Below are positions 1 to 8,209 of a DNA stretch of 64,000 nt, piece after piece. The stretch spans positions 396,906-460,905 of the forward strand of contig NZ_FOUE01000004.1 of the NCBI RefSeq assembly GCF_900114775.1. The letters are read 5' to 3'. Made by a program: the position numbers and the translations under genes. How positions within the stretch are numbered: position 1 is the first letter of the stretch; each line of letters starts with the position of its first letter. The DNA comes from Marinobacter zhejiangensis (GTDB lineage Bacteria > Pseudomonadota > Gammaproteobacteria > Pseudomonadales > Oleiphilaceae). The notes below the pieces were generated by a model. The model worked only from the letters and a program-made list of their open reading frames with translations. It was not told the origin of the DNA and searched no databases.

Positions 1-515
1 GGCAGGTAACTAAATCCCTGGCTATCTAGCTGGTCGCTCACCTCTGACCAGTGCCGGGCAGGCGCAAAACCGAACTCTTCCAGTGCCTCGCTCAAATAGA
101 TGCGCTCAGGGGTATGCCCCTCCGCGCCATGAATGAACACCCGCAAGCCGTGATCGGCAAGGAGGAGGATTGAAAACAGGAACCAGGGGGCATGGCGACG
201 CTTGCCCGCGTAGGAAGACCAGTCAATATCCACCTCAAGCCCTGCCGGCGCCTGGGACTGCTCACGGACTGCCTGGACGAAACCAGCAAGTTCTTCCGGC
301 GTCTCTTCTTTAACCCGAAGCAGCATGAGGAAAGCGCCAAGCTGGACATCCTCAACCTCGCCCCGGAGTATCATTGCCATTGCGTGCCGGGCTTCCTCAA
401 AGTTCAGCGAACGAGACCCGCGCTTTCCCTTACCAAGAATTCTTACGTAGGGCGCAAACGGATGTTCGCCTTCCTTTGGGGCTGGCAGGAGAGTGGCGTC
501 ATTATCGGCGGTCAT
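1..515 (-). CDS. ybiB: TrpD2/YbiB-like glycosyl transferase family protein (partial, 3' end outside window)
   Basis: The frame reads from an ATG at 515 leftwards to the window edge without a stop, giving the first 171 residues. The N-terminal helical part (HPFAPYVRILGKGKRGSRSL, then EEARHAMAMIL and LGAFLMLLRVKEETPEEL) matches the start of the anthranilate phosphoribosyltransferase-like family. It then runs into WSSYAGKRRHAPWFL and DHGLRVFIHGAEGHTPERIY, as in YbiB/TrpD2 proteins, which bind nucleic acid rather than make tryptophan. It lies 21 bp downstream of tusE in the same direction and is probably the last gene of that operon. The family call is from memory of the motifs; the catalytic half is not visible. 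Confidence 0.75.
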   Translation of the reverse strand, partial: MTADNDATLLPAPKEGEHPFAPYVRILGKGKRGSRSLNFEEARHAMAMILRGEVEDVQLGAFLMLLRVKEETPEELAGFVQAVREQSQAPAGLEVDIDWSSYAGKRRHAPWFLFSILLLADHGLRVFIHGAEGHTPERIYLSEALEEFGFAPARHWSEVSDQLDSQGFSYL

Positions 516-536
516 GATGGTTCTATCTCTTCTGGA

Positions 537-854
537 TCAAAGGCAGTTAGTGGGCCGGGGTAGCCCGGCAATCCGACAAGCCGTCTTCGCAGGCGTACCA
601 GGAAACAACTGCATCAGGTAAATGCTGTTCCCTTTTTCCTCGCCCATGGCGTCTTTCACGGCCTTAACGAACAAGCGATTCGATGGCGGCGACATGTCGT
701 ATTCGTGATAAAAGTCCCGCAGGAAATTGATAATCTCCCAGTGCTCCGGAACAAGCTCAATGGCGTCCTCCTGAGCAATCAGCACGGCGACATCGGGCGA
801 CCAGGAGGCAACGTCTTCAAGAAACCCCTCGTTATTGCGAGCTGGTAAAGTCAT
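537..854 (-). CDS. tusE: TusE/DsrC family sulfurtransferase
   Basis: TusE takes persulfide sulfur from TusBCD and passes it to MnmA for 2-thiouridine formation at the wobble base of tRNA. The protein is about 105 residues, close to the usual 109, and carries the DsrC core (EHWEIINFLRDFYHEYDMSP). The C-terminal arm GLPRPTNCL has the conserved penultimate cysteine that carries the persulfide. The ATG at 854 was chosen because GGTGA lies five bases upstream. A GTG at 863, overlapping the tusB stop as GTGA, is an alternative. The gene is last in tusD-C-B-E and is translationally close-coupled to tusB. Confidence 0.93.
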   Translation of the reverse strand: MTLPARNNEGFLEDVASWSPDVAVLIAQEDAIELVPEHWEIINFLRDFYHEYDMSPPSNRLFVKAVKDAMGEEKGNSIYLMQLFPGTPAKTACRIAGLPRPTNCL

Positions 855-859
855 AGTGG

Positions 860-1129
860 TCACCAGCAGATCACCCGATCGGCTTCGACCGTCAGTTTCA
901 CCATCCCGTTATAGTCAATCGAGACAACACTCGCTCCGCTTGTTAGCCCGCGAGCCTTAAGATCTGCTTCCAGCGCAAAGCAGTGGGTGGGAAGCTCAAG
1001 GGAAGCCACCCCTGCAGCAATAACCGCATTTTCCGTGAGCAGCAACTGGTCATCGCGATCAAACGCCGCGAGACAGCGACCAAACCGAGCCTGCTCGGGA
1101 GACTTATTGACAATATGCAAGGTCTTCAT
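860..1129 (-). CDS. tusB: Sulfur relay protein TusB/DsrH
   Basis: This is the small subunit of the TusBCD hexamer, which relays sulfur from TusA to TusE in tRNA 2-thiouridine synthesis. The start MKTLHIVNKSP is the standard TusB/DsrH N-terminus, and the 89-residue length fits the family (about 95). The ATG at 1129 overlaps the tusC stop in an ATGA, so this start is preferred over a GTG-type start two codons upstream. The residue equivalent to the DsrH cysteine is not obvious in the middle of the protein. The only late cysteine is next to the C-terminus (VICW). Confidence 0.9.
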   Translation of the reverse strand: MKTLHIVNKSPEQARFGRCLAAFDRDDQLLLTENAVIAAGVASLELPTHCFALEADLKARGLTSGASVVSIDYNGMVKLTVEADRVICW

Positions 1130-1473
1130 AGGCACACCACATTCAGGTAATTGGCCACGAGCTCCGGTGAATACTCTACGGCGACCGCCCCCTCAACAAG
1201 CTCGTCCAGGGTGAGGGCATTGGCCTCCAGAGAAAGCCGGTCAGCCAGAATTTCCTCTATCCCAAAGATAGTGGCGGCCGATACGTTCCGCTCAACCGCC
1301 TTTTGGCTAATGCCGGCAGGGTCTTGCCCCTTGCGCAACCAATTTACACCCGCACCGGTGAACAGCAATGACGCGGGCTGATCAAAAGCTGCCAGTGACA
1401 GCGCCATATCCAGCGACTCCCGGCCGCGCCAGCTGCCATAGGGGGACTGATCAATTACAACGAGTACAGTCAC
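1126..1473 (-). CDS. tusC: Sulfurtransferase complex subunit TusC/DsrF
   Basis: A 115-residue DsrE/F-fold protein with the typical N-terminus (VLVVIDQSPYGSWRGRESLDMAL) of TusC. It forms the TusBCD complex with its neighbours and has no catalytic cysteine in the TusD position, as expected for the C subunit. It starts 4 bp after the tusD stop and shares an ATGA with tusB, so the three subunits are clearly one translational unit. Confidence 0.92.
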   Translation of the reverse strand: MTVLVVIDQSPYGSWRGRESLDMALSLAAFDQPASLLFTGAGVNWLRKGQDPAGISQKAVERNVSAATIFGIEEILADRLSLEANALTLDELVEGAVAVEYSPELVANYLNVVCL

Positions 1474-1476
1474 CGC

Positions 1477-1893
1477 TCAGTGCTCTCCGTGAAAATAAAG
1501 GGTTTTCGAGGTGCTGGCGATGCTTTCGACCCATTCACCCAATCCCAGTAATTGATAGGGCGTGACAAGATTAGCTGCACTGCGTTCATAGCGTTGCTGC
1601 TCTTCAGAATTCAACACTCCCCGGCGAAGGGCAGAGGCAATACAGGCAACACCGGGGATGCCGTGCTCGATGAGGAATTCAGCCCACGCTAGACTCCAGT
1701 TGGTTTCGTCACTTGGAGGGGTGCTCAGCGCGGAAGCCAGGTGCACGCCATCGCCATACAGGAAGACCCTGTCGATACTGTGGCCCTCGGCGATGACAGC
1801 CTGTGCAAAGCTCAGTGCGGTCTGGGGTGCCTGACTGGAGTAGGGGGCGCCTGTAATAACCAGCGTGAATGCCAGCGATGTCGGGGAAGTCAT
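1477..1893 (-). CDS. tusD: Sulfurtransferase complex subunit TusD/DsrE
   Basis: First gene of the tusDCB-tusE operon. The 138-residue protein has the DsrE fold (FTLVITGAPYSSQAPQTALSFAQAVIAEGH, shown here by its ends) and a cysteine in GVACIASALRRGV. That position corresponds to Cys78 of E. coli TusD, which accepts sulfur from TusA. The family is cytoplasmic and acts in wobble-uridine thiolation of tRNA-Lys, -Glu and -Gln. No strong promoter was identified in the short gap to the yccA-like gene. Confidence 0.92.
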   Translation of the reverse strand: MTSPTSLAFTLVITGAPYSSQAPQTALSFAQAVIAEGHSIDRVFLYGDGVHLASALSTPPSDETNWSLAWAEFLIEHGIPGVACIASALRRGVLNSEEQQRYERSAANLVTPYQLLGLGEWVESIASTSKTLYFHGEH

Positions 1894-1946
1894 GAATGTG
1901 CGTGCCTGCTTATGATTCGGTACAACCTATTGTAACCCACAAACAA

Positions 1947-1974
1947 AAAGCCCCGGCAACAAGGCCGGGGCTTT
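1947..1974 (-). terminator. Rho-independent terminator of the yccA-like gene
   Basis: An 11 bp perfect stem (AAAGCCCCGGC with GCCGGGGCTTT) and a six-base loop lie 18 bp past the stop codon of the Bax-inhibitor gene. On the minus strand the stem is followed by TTTTTGTTTG, so it ends leftward transcription from that gene and separates it from tusD. Confidence 0.9.
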
Positions 1975-1991
1975 GGGGGCTAGCGCAACAA

Positions 1992-2708
1992 TCAGTCGTC
2001 GCTGAAAGCACCAATCAAGTGCAGCAGGCTGACAAACAGGTTGTAAATGTTCAGGTACAGCGCTGTTGTGGCCATGATGTAGTTGGTTTCGCCGCCGTTA
2101 ACGATACGGCTGGTATCAAACAGAATGAAACCGGACATCAGCAGAACAATGGCCGCGCTCATCGCGAGCTGGAACGCACTGACATCAACGCCAAACAGGG
2201 AGGCAACCAGGCCACCCACCATTGCAAACAGGACAACCATCAGACCCGCAAACAAGAAGCCGCCCATGAAGCTGAAGTCTTTCTCGGTGGTCACCACATA
2301 CGCAAACAGGGAGAAGAATACCAGTGCAGTACCGCCAAGCGCCTGCATTACCATTGCGCCACCGCTAGGCAGAGCGAGGTAGTAGTGAAGCATGGGCCCA
2401 AGAGAGAGTCCCATCAGGCCTGTAAAAGCAAAGACCACACCAATACCGGCGGAACTGTTAGCAGTGCGTGGCAGGACAAACCAGACCAGTACCAGGGCAG
2501 TGATGCTGCAAACGAGGCTGGCGCCACGTCCCAGACCGACACTCATGGATACTGCTGCCATGATGGCACTGAAGGCAAGCGTCATTGCCAGCAGACTATA
2601 AGTATTCCGCAGTACCTTGGTGGTACTGGCGCTTAAGTCGGTACCGGCATGGGATGCCGAGTACATACCCTGACCATGCTGCGCATTTACATTTCTGTGT
2701 TCCATCAT
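1992..2708 (-). CDS. yccA: Bax inhibitor-1/YccA family membrane protein
   Basis: A 238-residue polytopic protein with a short hydrophilic N-terminus (about 30 residues) followed by seven hydrophobic segments. YccA-family markers include TYSLLAMTLAFSAIMA near the start, ALGGTALVFFSLFAY in the middle and the acidic C-terminus LIGAFSDD. In E. coli YccA interacts with FtsH and modulates degradation of membrane proteins; a role beyond that is not established here. Two adjacent ATGs (2708 and 2705) follow a GGAG, and either could be used. The gene has its own promoter (2750-2777) and terminator, so it is monocistronic. Confidence 0.88.
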   Translation of the reverse strand: MMEHRNVNAQHGQGMYSASHAGTDLSASTTKVLRNTYSLLAMTLAFSAIMAAVSMSVGLGRGASLVCSITALVLVWFVLPRTANSSAGIGVVFAFTGLMGLSLGPMLHYYLALPSGGAMVMQALGGTALVFFSLFAYVVTTEKDFSFMGGFLFAGLMVVLFAMVGGLVASLFGVDVSAFQLAMSAAIVLLMSGFILFDTSRIVNGGETNYIMATTALYLNIYNLFVSLLHLIGAFSDD

Positions 2709-2749
2709 TTACTCCGTCTTGATAACGAATCAGTTTTAAACTACCACCA

Positions 2750-2777
2750 ATAATAGTGTTCTGGTTGTAACTTTCAA
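2750..2777 (-). promoter_or_regulatory. Sigma-70 promoter of the yccA-like gene
   Basis: On the minus strand, TTGAAA (2777-2772) and TATTAT (2755-2750) are separated by 16 bp. The -10 box ends about 40 bp before the start codon at 2708. Confidence 0.6.
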
Positions 2778-2848
2778 CGATTTACGACAGCAGACTGCCC
2801 AAACTATTTCATTAAACGACGGTAATGTTGAGAAAAAATTTCAAGGCG

Positions 2849-2876
2849 TTGACAGAGCAGGGGATTCAGGTATGAT
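2849..2876 (+). promoter_or_regulatory. Sigma-70 promoter of tRNA-Ser
   Basis: A perfect -35 box TTGACA (2849-2854) and a near-perfect -10 box TATGAT (2871-2876) with a 16 bp spacer. The -10 box lies 40 bp before the mature tRNA 5' end. Confidence 0.8.
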
Positions 2877-2916
2877 GCACACCGCTGTCGCAATGACGGC
2901 GAACAGAGTGTTACAC

Positions 2917-3007
2917 GGTGGGCTGGCAGAGCGGTTGAATGCACTGGTCTTGAAAACCAGCGAAGGTTAATAGCCTTCCCGGGGTTCGAATCCCTGGCCC
3001 ACCGCCA
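2917..3007 (+). tRNA. tRNA-Ser (anticodon TGA)
   Basis: A class II tRNA with a long variable arm. Acceptor stem GGTGGGC pairs with GCCCACC, followed by discriminator G and an encoded CCA. The anticodon stem CTGGT/ACCAG encloses CTTGAAA, which gives anticodon TGA, and the T arm carries GGTTCGAATCC. It would read UCA and other UCN codons. The variable arm (GAAGG...CCTTC) is typical of tRNA-Ser. Confidence 0.98.
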
Positions 3008-3100
3008 CTTCTCCTCTTCGCAATTCTCCTTATTTTATCCACCCCCAAGTTGCGCTAGCCTGAAGCTGTTAACTCAGGTTTAATCCGCTTGGAGGAAGCT

Positions 3101-3313
3101 ATGTCCCGGGATTCAAACAGGAAATACGCCGTTTCGGCTAACCGTACAGAGTCGCGTCACCGCATACGCTACGTTGAAACCGGCGGTGCAGCTGTTGATG
3201 CTGGCGAATGCGCTTTCTGCGAATCAACGCCAGTTCTGACGGATAGCGAGCAGAAAGAGGGGGCCGTCAGCCTCCCCAAGACAGGTCCGTGCCCGACGGG
3301 TTCCAGCGACTAA
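3101..3313 (+). CDS. Hypothetical small protein
   Basis: A 70-residue frame whose ATG at 3101 follows GGAGGA (3091-3096) at good spacing. The protein is hydrophilic with two cysteines (GECAFCES) and has no motif I recognise. Its last 47 bases overlap the 3' end of pxpC on the opposite strand. The strong ribosome binding site is the only support; it could be spurious. Confidence 0.35.
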   Translation: MSRDSNRKYAVSANRTESRHRIRYVETGGAAVDAGECAFCESTPVLTDSEQKEGAVSLPKTGPCPTGSSD

Positions 3314-4220
3314 CCTGGAAGAAACGCTCAAACATCAACCACTCAGACTGCATGGCCTCCAAATCAGTGAGAGCAAAGGCCACTTGCTGCCCCGGCAAGG
3401 CCTGAACCAGGCGACTGCAGTCAAGCGTGCTTACCACACCGATCTTCGGGTAGCCCCCTATTGTTTGCCGGTCGTTAAGCAACACAATGGGGTTGCCATC
3501 CCCCGGCACCTGAATGGAACCCAGCGCAACACCTTCAGAGATAACCCCAGACGGCGGCGACTGCAACGGGGCACCGCTCAATTTGAAGCCCATGCGATCA
3601 GACTGACTGGAAACCGTATAACGCTGACCGAACAAGCGGTGACGATCATCACCTGAAAATTGGTGATACTGGTACCCAGCGATCACCCGACACAAAACAG
3701 GCGACTCATAACGCCGCTGAAAGCGTAACGGGACGACTCGCTGCGGCAATATTCCGGCCGATTTCCCGCCAATCACATCACCAGCCGCAATCGGGTTCAA
3801 GCCGTCGACACCCTCCCGCATAACCACGGATTGGCTGCCAAACACGGTTTCCGACAACACACCACCAGGGATGGCAAGATAGCTAAATCTTCCATGCCTG
3901 ACGGGTGGAATGCGCAAGCGATCCCCACGCGCCAACTCCAGGGTGCGCCAGGTCGGCATAAAGTCCTCATTCAGCTGCACTTCCCATGCAGCCCCGGTAA
4001 CAGCAACTGTCACCGGAGCAAGGGCCACTGCCTCAAACCCGCCAAAGGCCAGCTCGAGGCAGGCACTTCCCGGCGCGTTTTCCAGCAACTTGTTGGCCCA
4101 CATAAAGGCGTGGCGGTCAGCGGCGCCGCCTTGCGCCAGCCCGTGCCGCTGATAGCCCTGGCGCCCATTGTCCTGCACCGTCGTCAGGGGGCCTGGGTTT
4201 TCGATGCGGAAAAGGCTCAA
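3267..4220 (-). CDS. pxpC: 5-oxoprolinase subunit PxpC (biotin-dependent carboxyltransferase family)
   Basis: A 317-residue member of the KipA/urea amidolyase-related family. It opens with FRIENPGPLTTVQDNGRQGYQ, contains the GLAQGGAADRHAFMWAN block, and later has SDRMGFKLSG and GSIQVPGDGNPIVLLNDRQTIGGYPKIG (ends shown), all diagnostic. With PxpA and PxpB it forms the ATP-dependent enzyme that opens 5-oxoproline to glutamate. The start overlaps the pxpB stop in an ATGA. Last gene of pxpABC. Confidence 0.93.
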   Translation of the reverse strand: MSLFRIENPGPLTTVQDNGRQGYQRHGLAQGGAADRHAFMWANKLLENAPGSACLELAFGGFEAVALAPVTVAVTGAAWEVQLNEDFMPTWRTLELARGDRLRIPPVRHGRFSYLAIPGGVLSETVFGSQSVVMREGVDGLNPIAAGDVIGGKSAGILPQRVVPLRFQRRYESPVLCRVIAGYQYHQFSGDDRHRLFGQRYTVSSQSDRMGFKLSGAPLQSPPSGVISEGVALGSIQVPGDGNPIVLLNDRQTIGGYPKIGVVSTLDCSRLVQALPGQQVAFALTDLEAMQSEWLMFERFFQVSRWNPSGTDLSWGG

Positions 4221-4894
4221 AGCTCCCCCCCCATGGACAGGTACTCCTTCCGAGAAACAGGAAAGAACCGGACTTGGTCGCCGATACTGAGTCGCGATAA
4301 TGAGTGACGATCAAACATGACGGTGGGAGAGCGACCGATCAACTGCCAGCCGCCTGGCGAAGTCCTTGGGTATATGGCGGTTTGCCCGTTGGCAATGGCA
4401 ACACTGCCCGCCGGTACGCTGGCTCTTGGCACGACCTTCCGAGGAGCCTGTATTTGTGGGTCAACCGTCCCCAAGAACCCAAAGCCCGGCAAGAACCCCA
4501 AGGCGTACACCTGGTAACTGCGCTGGCTGTGCAGCCTGATCACTTCGTCGACGGAGAGCCCCTTCAGTTTGGCGAGCGCCAACAAGTCAGGCCCACTCTC
4601 TGGGGAATAGTAAACTGGAATTTCGTGGCTATGACCCTCAGAGGAGGGTTGGCGAGTTAACTGAGCCAGGCCACCCACTCCTTGCCGAACAATACGTGTC
4701 ACATCACGGAAATCGCGCTGCAGTGGGTCATAGACCACCAAGAGTGTGGTGTACGATGGGACAAGATCAACCAGCCAGCCCTCACCATTGAGGTCCAACC
4801 ATTCACAGAGTGCGACAATTTTCGAGGTCAATGCGGGGTCAATACGATTCCCCAGCGTCACCAGTACGCTATTTTCAGAGACGCAATCAATCAT
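4217..4894 (-). CDS. pxpB: 5-oxoprolinase subunit PxpB (KipI family)
   Basis: A 225-residue allophanate hydrolase subunit 1/KipI-type protein. Signature blocks are ALGFLPGFGFLGTVD, PRKVVPRASVPAGSVAIA and the near C-terminal TSPGGWQLIGRSP. It pairs with PxpC in 5-oxoprolinase, and in Bacillus the relative KipI also inhibits a histidine kinase. Both ends overlap neighbours by ATGA, so expression is translationally coupled. The N-terminal third is more divergent than the rest. Confidence 0.93.
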   Translation of the reverse strand: MIDCVSENSVLVTLGNRIDPALTSKIVALCEWLDLNGEGWLVDLVPSYTTLLVVYDPLQRDFRDVTRIVRQGVGGLAQLTRQPSSEGHSHEIPVYYSPESGPDLLALAKLKGLSVDEVIRLHSQRSYQVYALGFLPGFGFLGTVDPQIQAPRKVVPRASVPAGSVAIANGQTAIYPRTSPGGWQLIGRSPTVMFDRHSLSRLSIGDQVRFFPVSRKEYLSMGGEL

Positions 4895-5631
4895 TGCCCG
4901 GCGCTTTGAAGGGCATCACGGATCGCTTTCACCGCCGCCAAGGCGTGTTCGTTGTCACCGTGCACGCACAGAGACTCCGCCGGGAGGTCGAGCCACTGAC
5001 CAGACACACTTCGCACACCACCATTCGTCGCAAAGGAGAGGGCCTGCGCCACGATGGTGGCGGGATCATGATGCACCGCACCGCTCTGGGTGCGAGGCAC
5101 CAGCTGGCCGCTGTCATCGTAGGCACGGTCCGCAAAGGCTTCAAAAATGAGGGGGACACCGATTTGGCACGCTAGCGCGCGGTGAGCCGAATGATCCAGT
5201 GTGATCGGGATCATCAATGCCAGGTCAGAGCGATAATTCGCAACAGACGCCATCACAGTGCGAAGCAGGGATGGGTCTTTCATCATGTCATTGTTCAAAG
5301 CCCCATGGGGCTTAACATAAGCAAGCCGAGCGCCTTCAGCTCTGCAGATACCCTCAAGAGCACCAATCTGGTAGAGCATGAGTGCCGTAATTTCTTCGGG
5401 AGTATGCGCAATGGAGCGACGACCAAAGCCAACCAGATCATGATAGGACGGGTGAGCACCGATCTCGACACCATGCTCAAGCGCCATCGCAACGGTTTTG
5501 TGCATGATCAAAGGGTCGGAGGCATGAAAACCACAGGCCACATTGGCCATGTCGATCCAGGGCATGACCAACTCGTCCTGCCCCATAGTCCACGCGCCGT
5601 AGCTTTCTCCCAAATCGCAGTTCAGTTTCAT
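4891..5631 (-). CDS. pxpA: 5-oxoprolinase subunit PxpA (LamB/YcsF family)
   Basis: A 246-residue protein with the family opening KLNCDLGESYGAW, then MANVACGFHASDPL, GAHPSYHDLVGFGRR and VKPHGALNN. Those Asp/His residues are the conserved metal/substrate site of the YcsF fold. First gene of pxpABC, which repairs and recycles spontaneously formed pyroglutamate to glutamate. The length matches the family (about 245). Confidence 0.95.
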   Translation of the reverse strand: MKLNCDLGESYGAWTMGQDELVMPWIDMANVACGFHASDPLIMHKTVAMALEHGVEIGAHPSYHDLVGFGRRSIAHTPEEITALMLYQIGALEGICRAEGARLAYVKPHGALNNDMMKDPSLLRTVMASVANYRSDLALMIPITLDHSAHRALACQIGVPLIFEAFADRAYDDSGQLVPRTQSGAVHHDPATIVAQALSFATNGGVRSVSGQWLDLPAESLCVHGDNEHALAAVKAIRDALQSAGQ

Positions 5632-5711
5632 GGCGTCCGTTTATCGCTTCCTACAACACTCATCCTATAGACCGCCAACCCGGCAGGATGATCCCATGCC
5701 CCGGCAATAAC

Positions 5712-6803
5712 TTACTGACTGGCACCCCGATCAAGTGCACTTTTCAGAGACTGCGCCAGCATCTCTGTTTCTCCAGCGCTAACAGGCCAGCCGCTCAAAT
5801 TGTCTTCGATCAGCTGAACCAGCGCATCGATATGAGCAGGCTCGCTGTTGAGCGCTGGAATGTACGCAAAACTGTCGCCGCCGGCTTCGAGAAAGTACTC
5901 GCGGTTTTCCTCGTCAATCTCTTCGATGGTTTCGAGGCAGTCGGCCGAAAATCCTGGGCAGAATACATCAACACTTTTTACGCCTTTGGCTGGCAACGAC
6001 TTCAGGGTTTCATCCGTATAAGGCTGGAGCCAGGGCTCCCGTCCAAAGCGCGACTGGAAGGTGGTCATGTACTGGTCTGCACCGAGTCCCAGACGCTCGG
6101 CGAGGAGGCGCGATGTCTTGTGACACTCACAATGGTACGGGTCGCCACGGTGAAGATATTTGAGCGGTACGCCGTGGTAGGACAACAACAGCATGTTCGA
6201 GCGCCCATTTGCCGCCCAGAATGCTTCGATCTGCGACGCCATGGCTTCGATGTACGGTGGGTAGTCCGGGTAATGACTGATAAAGCGCAAGTCAGGGAGC
6301 CAGCGCCGCTGCCGGTAATCACGGGACAGGGCATCAAACGTCGACGCCGAGGTGGAAGCCGAGTACTGCGGATAGAGAGGCAGAACTACCAAACGCCTAA
6401 CGCCCTGAGCCTGAAGATCGTCCAAAGCACTGGCAATGGACGGATTGCCATAGCGCATGGCGTAGCGGACAACAACGTGATCACCGTATTTCGCATGCAG
6501 CCGCTCGCTGATGGCCTGGCACTGATTCTTGGTGTGAATCAGCAGCGGCGAGCCATCCTCTTTCCAAACCTTGCGATAGGCTTCCGCAGACCGCCGGGGC
6601 CGAATTCTCAGGATAACGCCATTCAGGATTAGCCACCACAAAAGGCGGGGCACTTCGACCACCCGAGGGTCAGACAGGAACTCTTTGAGATAACGTCTCA
6701 AGGCGCCAGGTGTTGGTTCGTCCGGAGTACCGAGATTGGTGATCAGCACGCCCAGCCGTTCGGGTTGGCCATGGGCGAAGTTTTCAACACCTTTGTAACG
6801 CAT
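5712..6803 (-). CDS. hemH: Ferrochelatase
   Basis: Inserts Fe2+ into protoporphyrin IX, the last step of heme synthesis. The 363-residue protein has GVLITNLGTPDEPTPGALRRYL at its start (ends shown), FLSDPRVVEVPRLLWW, the catalytic-histidine block LLSYHGVPL, and the C-terminal CPGFSADCLETIEEI with the conserved glutamate. It lies 39 bp downstream of the DUF442 gene in the same direction and may be read from both its own and the upstream promoter. Length is normal for proteobacterial HemH. Confidence 0.96.
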   Translation of the reverse strand: MRYKGVENFAHGQPERLGVLITNLGTPDEPTPGALRRYLKEFLSDPRVVEVPRLLWWLILNGVILRIRPRRSAEAYRKVWKEDGSPLLIHTKNQCQAISERLHAKYGDHVVVRYAMRYGNPSIASALDDLQAQGVRRLVVLPLYPQYSASTSASTFDALSRDYRQRRWLPDLRFISHYPDYPPYIEAMASQIEAFWAANGRSNMLLLSYHGVPLKYLHRGDPYHCECHKTSRLLAERLGLGADQYMTTFQSRFGREPWLQPYTDETLKSLPAKGVKSVDVFCPGFSADCLETIEEIDEENREYFLEAGGDSFAYIPALNSEPAHIDALVQLIEDNLSGWPVSAGETEMLAQSLKSALDRGASQ

Positions 6804-6842
6804 GAAATATGAGTTCCTGTCCGAAGGGTAGCAATCAGAAGT

Positions 6843-7271
6843 TTAACGTTTGTCTGCAAAATACTGCAGGCGGGGTTTAAGACCGTTGAGATCATAGCCA
6901 GCGTTGTACGCCTTGATCAGCAGCGCGTCGGCAGGGACCTTTGACGACTGGCTCATCACCCAGAGCGCGCAGCAACGAGTGCCTGAGCGGCAGAACGCCA
7001 GGATTGGCTTCTCCGCCTGCTCATAGATTTCAGCAAAGCGCTCAACGTCATGATCAAAAATGTTGCCAGACTGCACCGGCTGGTACACCCAGGCCAGCCC
7101 GGCTTCAACCGCGGCCTTTTCGATATCAGCCATCGCGGGCTGACCCGGCTCCTCAAAATCCGGTCGGTTAGCGATAATTGTGCGAAACCCGAGCCTTGCA
7201 GCCGTTTCAACGTCGCCCACCTGGATCTGTGGTGTGACCGTAATATCGTCGTCAATCTTTCTTAGGTCCAT
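6843..7271 (-). CDS. DUF442/TIGR01244 family phosphatase-fold sulfur protein
   Basis: A 142-residue protein of the DUF442 family, a dual-specificity-phosphatase-like fold with the P-loop FCRSGTRC near residue 94. N-terminal markers are ITVTPQIQVGDV and RTIIANRPDFEEPGQP. In some bacteria this domain is fused to an ETHE1-type persulfide dioxygenase (Blh); here only the DUF442 half is present. It is the fourth gene behind arsR and the two YeeE/YedE genes, which suggests a role in sulfide or persulfide handling. The reaction it performs is not known. Confidence 0.82.
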   Translation of the reverse strand: MDLRKIDDDITVTPQIQVGDVETAARLGFRTIIANRPDFEEPGQPAMADIEKAAVEAGLAWVYQPVQSGNIFDHDVERFAEIYEQAEKPILAFCRSGTRCCALWVMSQSSKVPADALLIKAYNAGYDLNGLKPRLQYFADKR

Positions 7272-7326
7272 AAATCACCTGTAAAAAAACGTATGATGAC
7301 ACAGCTTGCGCTTGGTGTCAGATGGC

Positions 7327-7767
7327 TCAGCTTGCGGCTTTTCCGGGCGCAAACCAGCCACGCTCAAACAACTCAAAAATTGCCATTCCAGCGACCATTG
7401 AGGCCGTGAAGACCAGCGCCTTTATTTCGCCCGCTCCCAAGCCCACCAGCGCAGGCCCCGGGCAGAACCCTGCCAATCCCCAACCAACGCCAAACGCCAG
7501 GCTCCCAAGCACAAGCCGCTTGTCGATCTGAGTGGCGGTCGGCAACCGAAGGGGGCCTCCAAACACGGTTACCGTGCGCTTTTTAGCCACCATGAATCCG
7601 AACAAGCCAACACCAATGGCACCCGCCATGACCAGCGCCAGCGAGGGGTCCCAAAGACCCGCCAAATCAAGGAAGCCGAGAACTTTGTCAGGGTTGGCCA
7701 GGCCGGAGATCATCAGACCAAAACCAAAAAGCAGGCCAGATACGAATGACACCAAGGAAAATTTCAT
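7327..7767 (-). CDS. YeeE/YedE family permease subunit (second half)
   Basis: A 146-residue membrane protein with about four hydrophobic segments and the family motif GWGLAGFCPGPALVGLG, whose cysteine is conserved in thiosulfate/sulfur-compound permeases. It starts 4 bp after the neighbouring YeeE gene, and the two halves together equal one full-length YeeE/TsuA-type transporter. Such split pairs (PmpAB) accompany BigR-type regulators. The substrate is inferred, not shown. Confidence 0.85.
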   Translation of the reverse strand: MKFSLVSFVSGLLFGFGLMISGLANPDKVLGFLDLAGLWDPSLALVMAGAIGVGLFGFMVAKKRTVTVFGGPLRLPTATQIDKRLVLGSLAFGVGWGLAGFCPGPALVGLGAGEIKALVFTASMVAGMAIFELFERGWFAPGKAAS

Positions 7768-7771
7768 GTGT

Positions 7772-8209
7772 TTAAGCTCCGATAATGTGGCGAATCAGGT
7801 AGACGGTTGCAAAACCCGCCGCCATGAAGGTCAGGGTTGCCACGAGCGATCGCGGGGAGAGCCGGGAAATACCGCAGACACCGTGCCCGCTGGTACAGCC
7901 CGAACCATAGCGAGTGCCGACACCAACAATCAGACCAGCAACAATGAGCATCGGGTAGCTCGCGTCGATTTGGATGGGCGGGAGGTCACCAGCGAGGAGC
8001 CAGAGCGACGGAGCCCCGATCAAACCAGCAAGAAAAGCCACACGCCAGCCAATATCGCCCCGGGTAGGACGCAGGAGCGTACCAAGAATGCCACTAATGC
8101 CAGCTATCCGACCATTGGCCAGCAAAAGCAGGGTAGCCGCGACACCGATCATAAGACCGCCAGCCAGGGCAGTACCCGGAGTAAATGAGTTCCAGTCAAT
8201 TTCAATCAT
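7772..8209 (-). CDS. YeeE/YedE family permease subunit (first half)
   Basis: A 145-residue membrane protein with the signature [17 protein letters not shown], two conserved cysteines and a histidine in the transport path of the YeeE family, followed by a final hydrophobic helix. Its ATG overlaps the arsR stop (ATGA), so translation is coupled to the regulator. It probably works with the next gene as a two-part channel for thiosulfate or another reduced sulfur species. Confidence 0.87.
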   Translation of the reverse strand: MIEIDWNSFTPGTALAGGLMIGVAATLLLLANGRIAGISGILGTLLRPTRGDIGWRVAFLAGLIGAPSLWLLAGDLPPIQIDASYPMLIVAGLIVGVGTRYGSGCTSGHGVCGISRLSPRSLVATLTFMAAGFATVYLIRHIIGA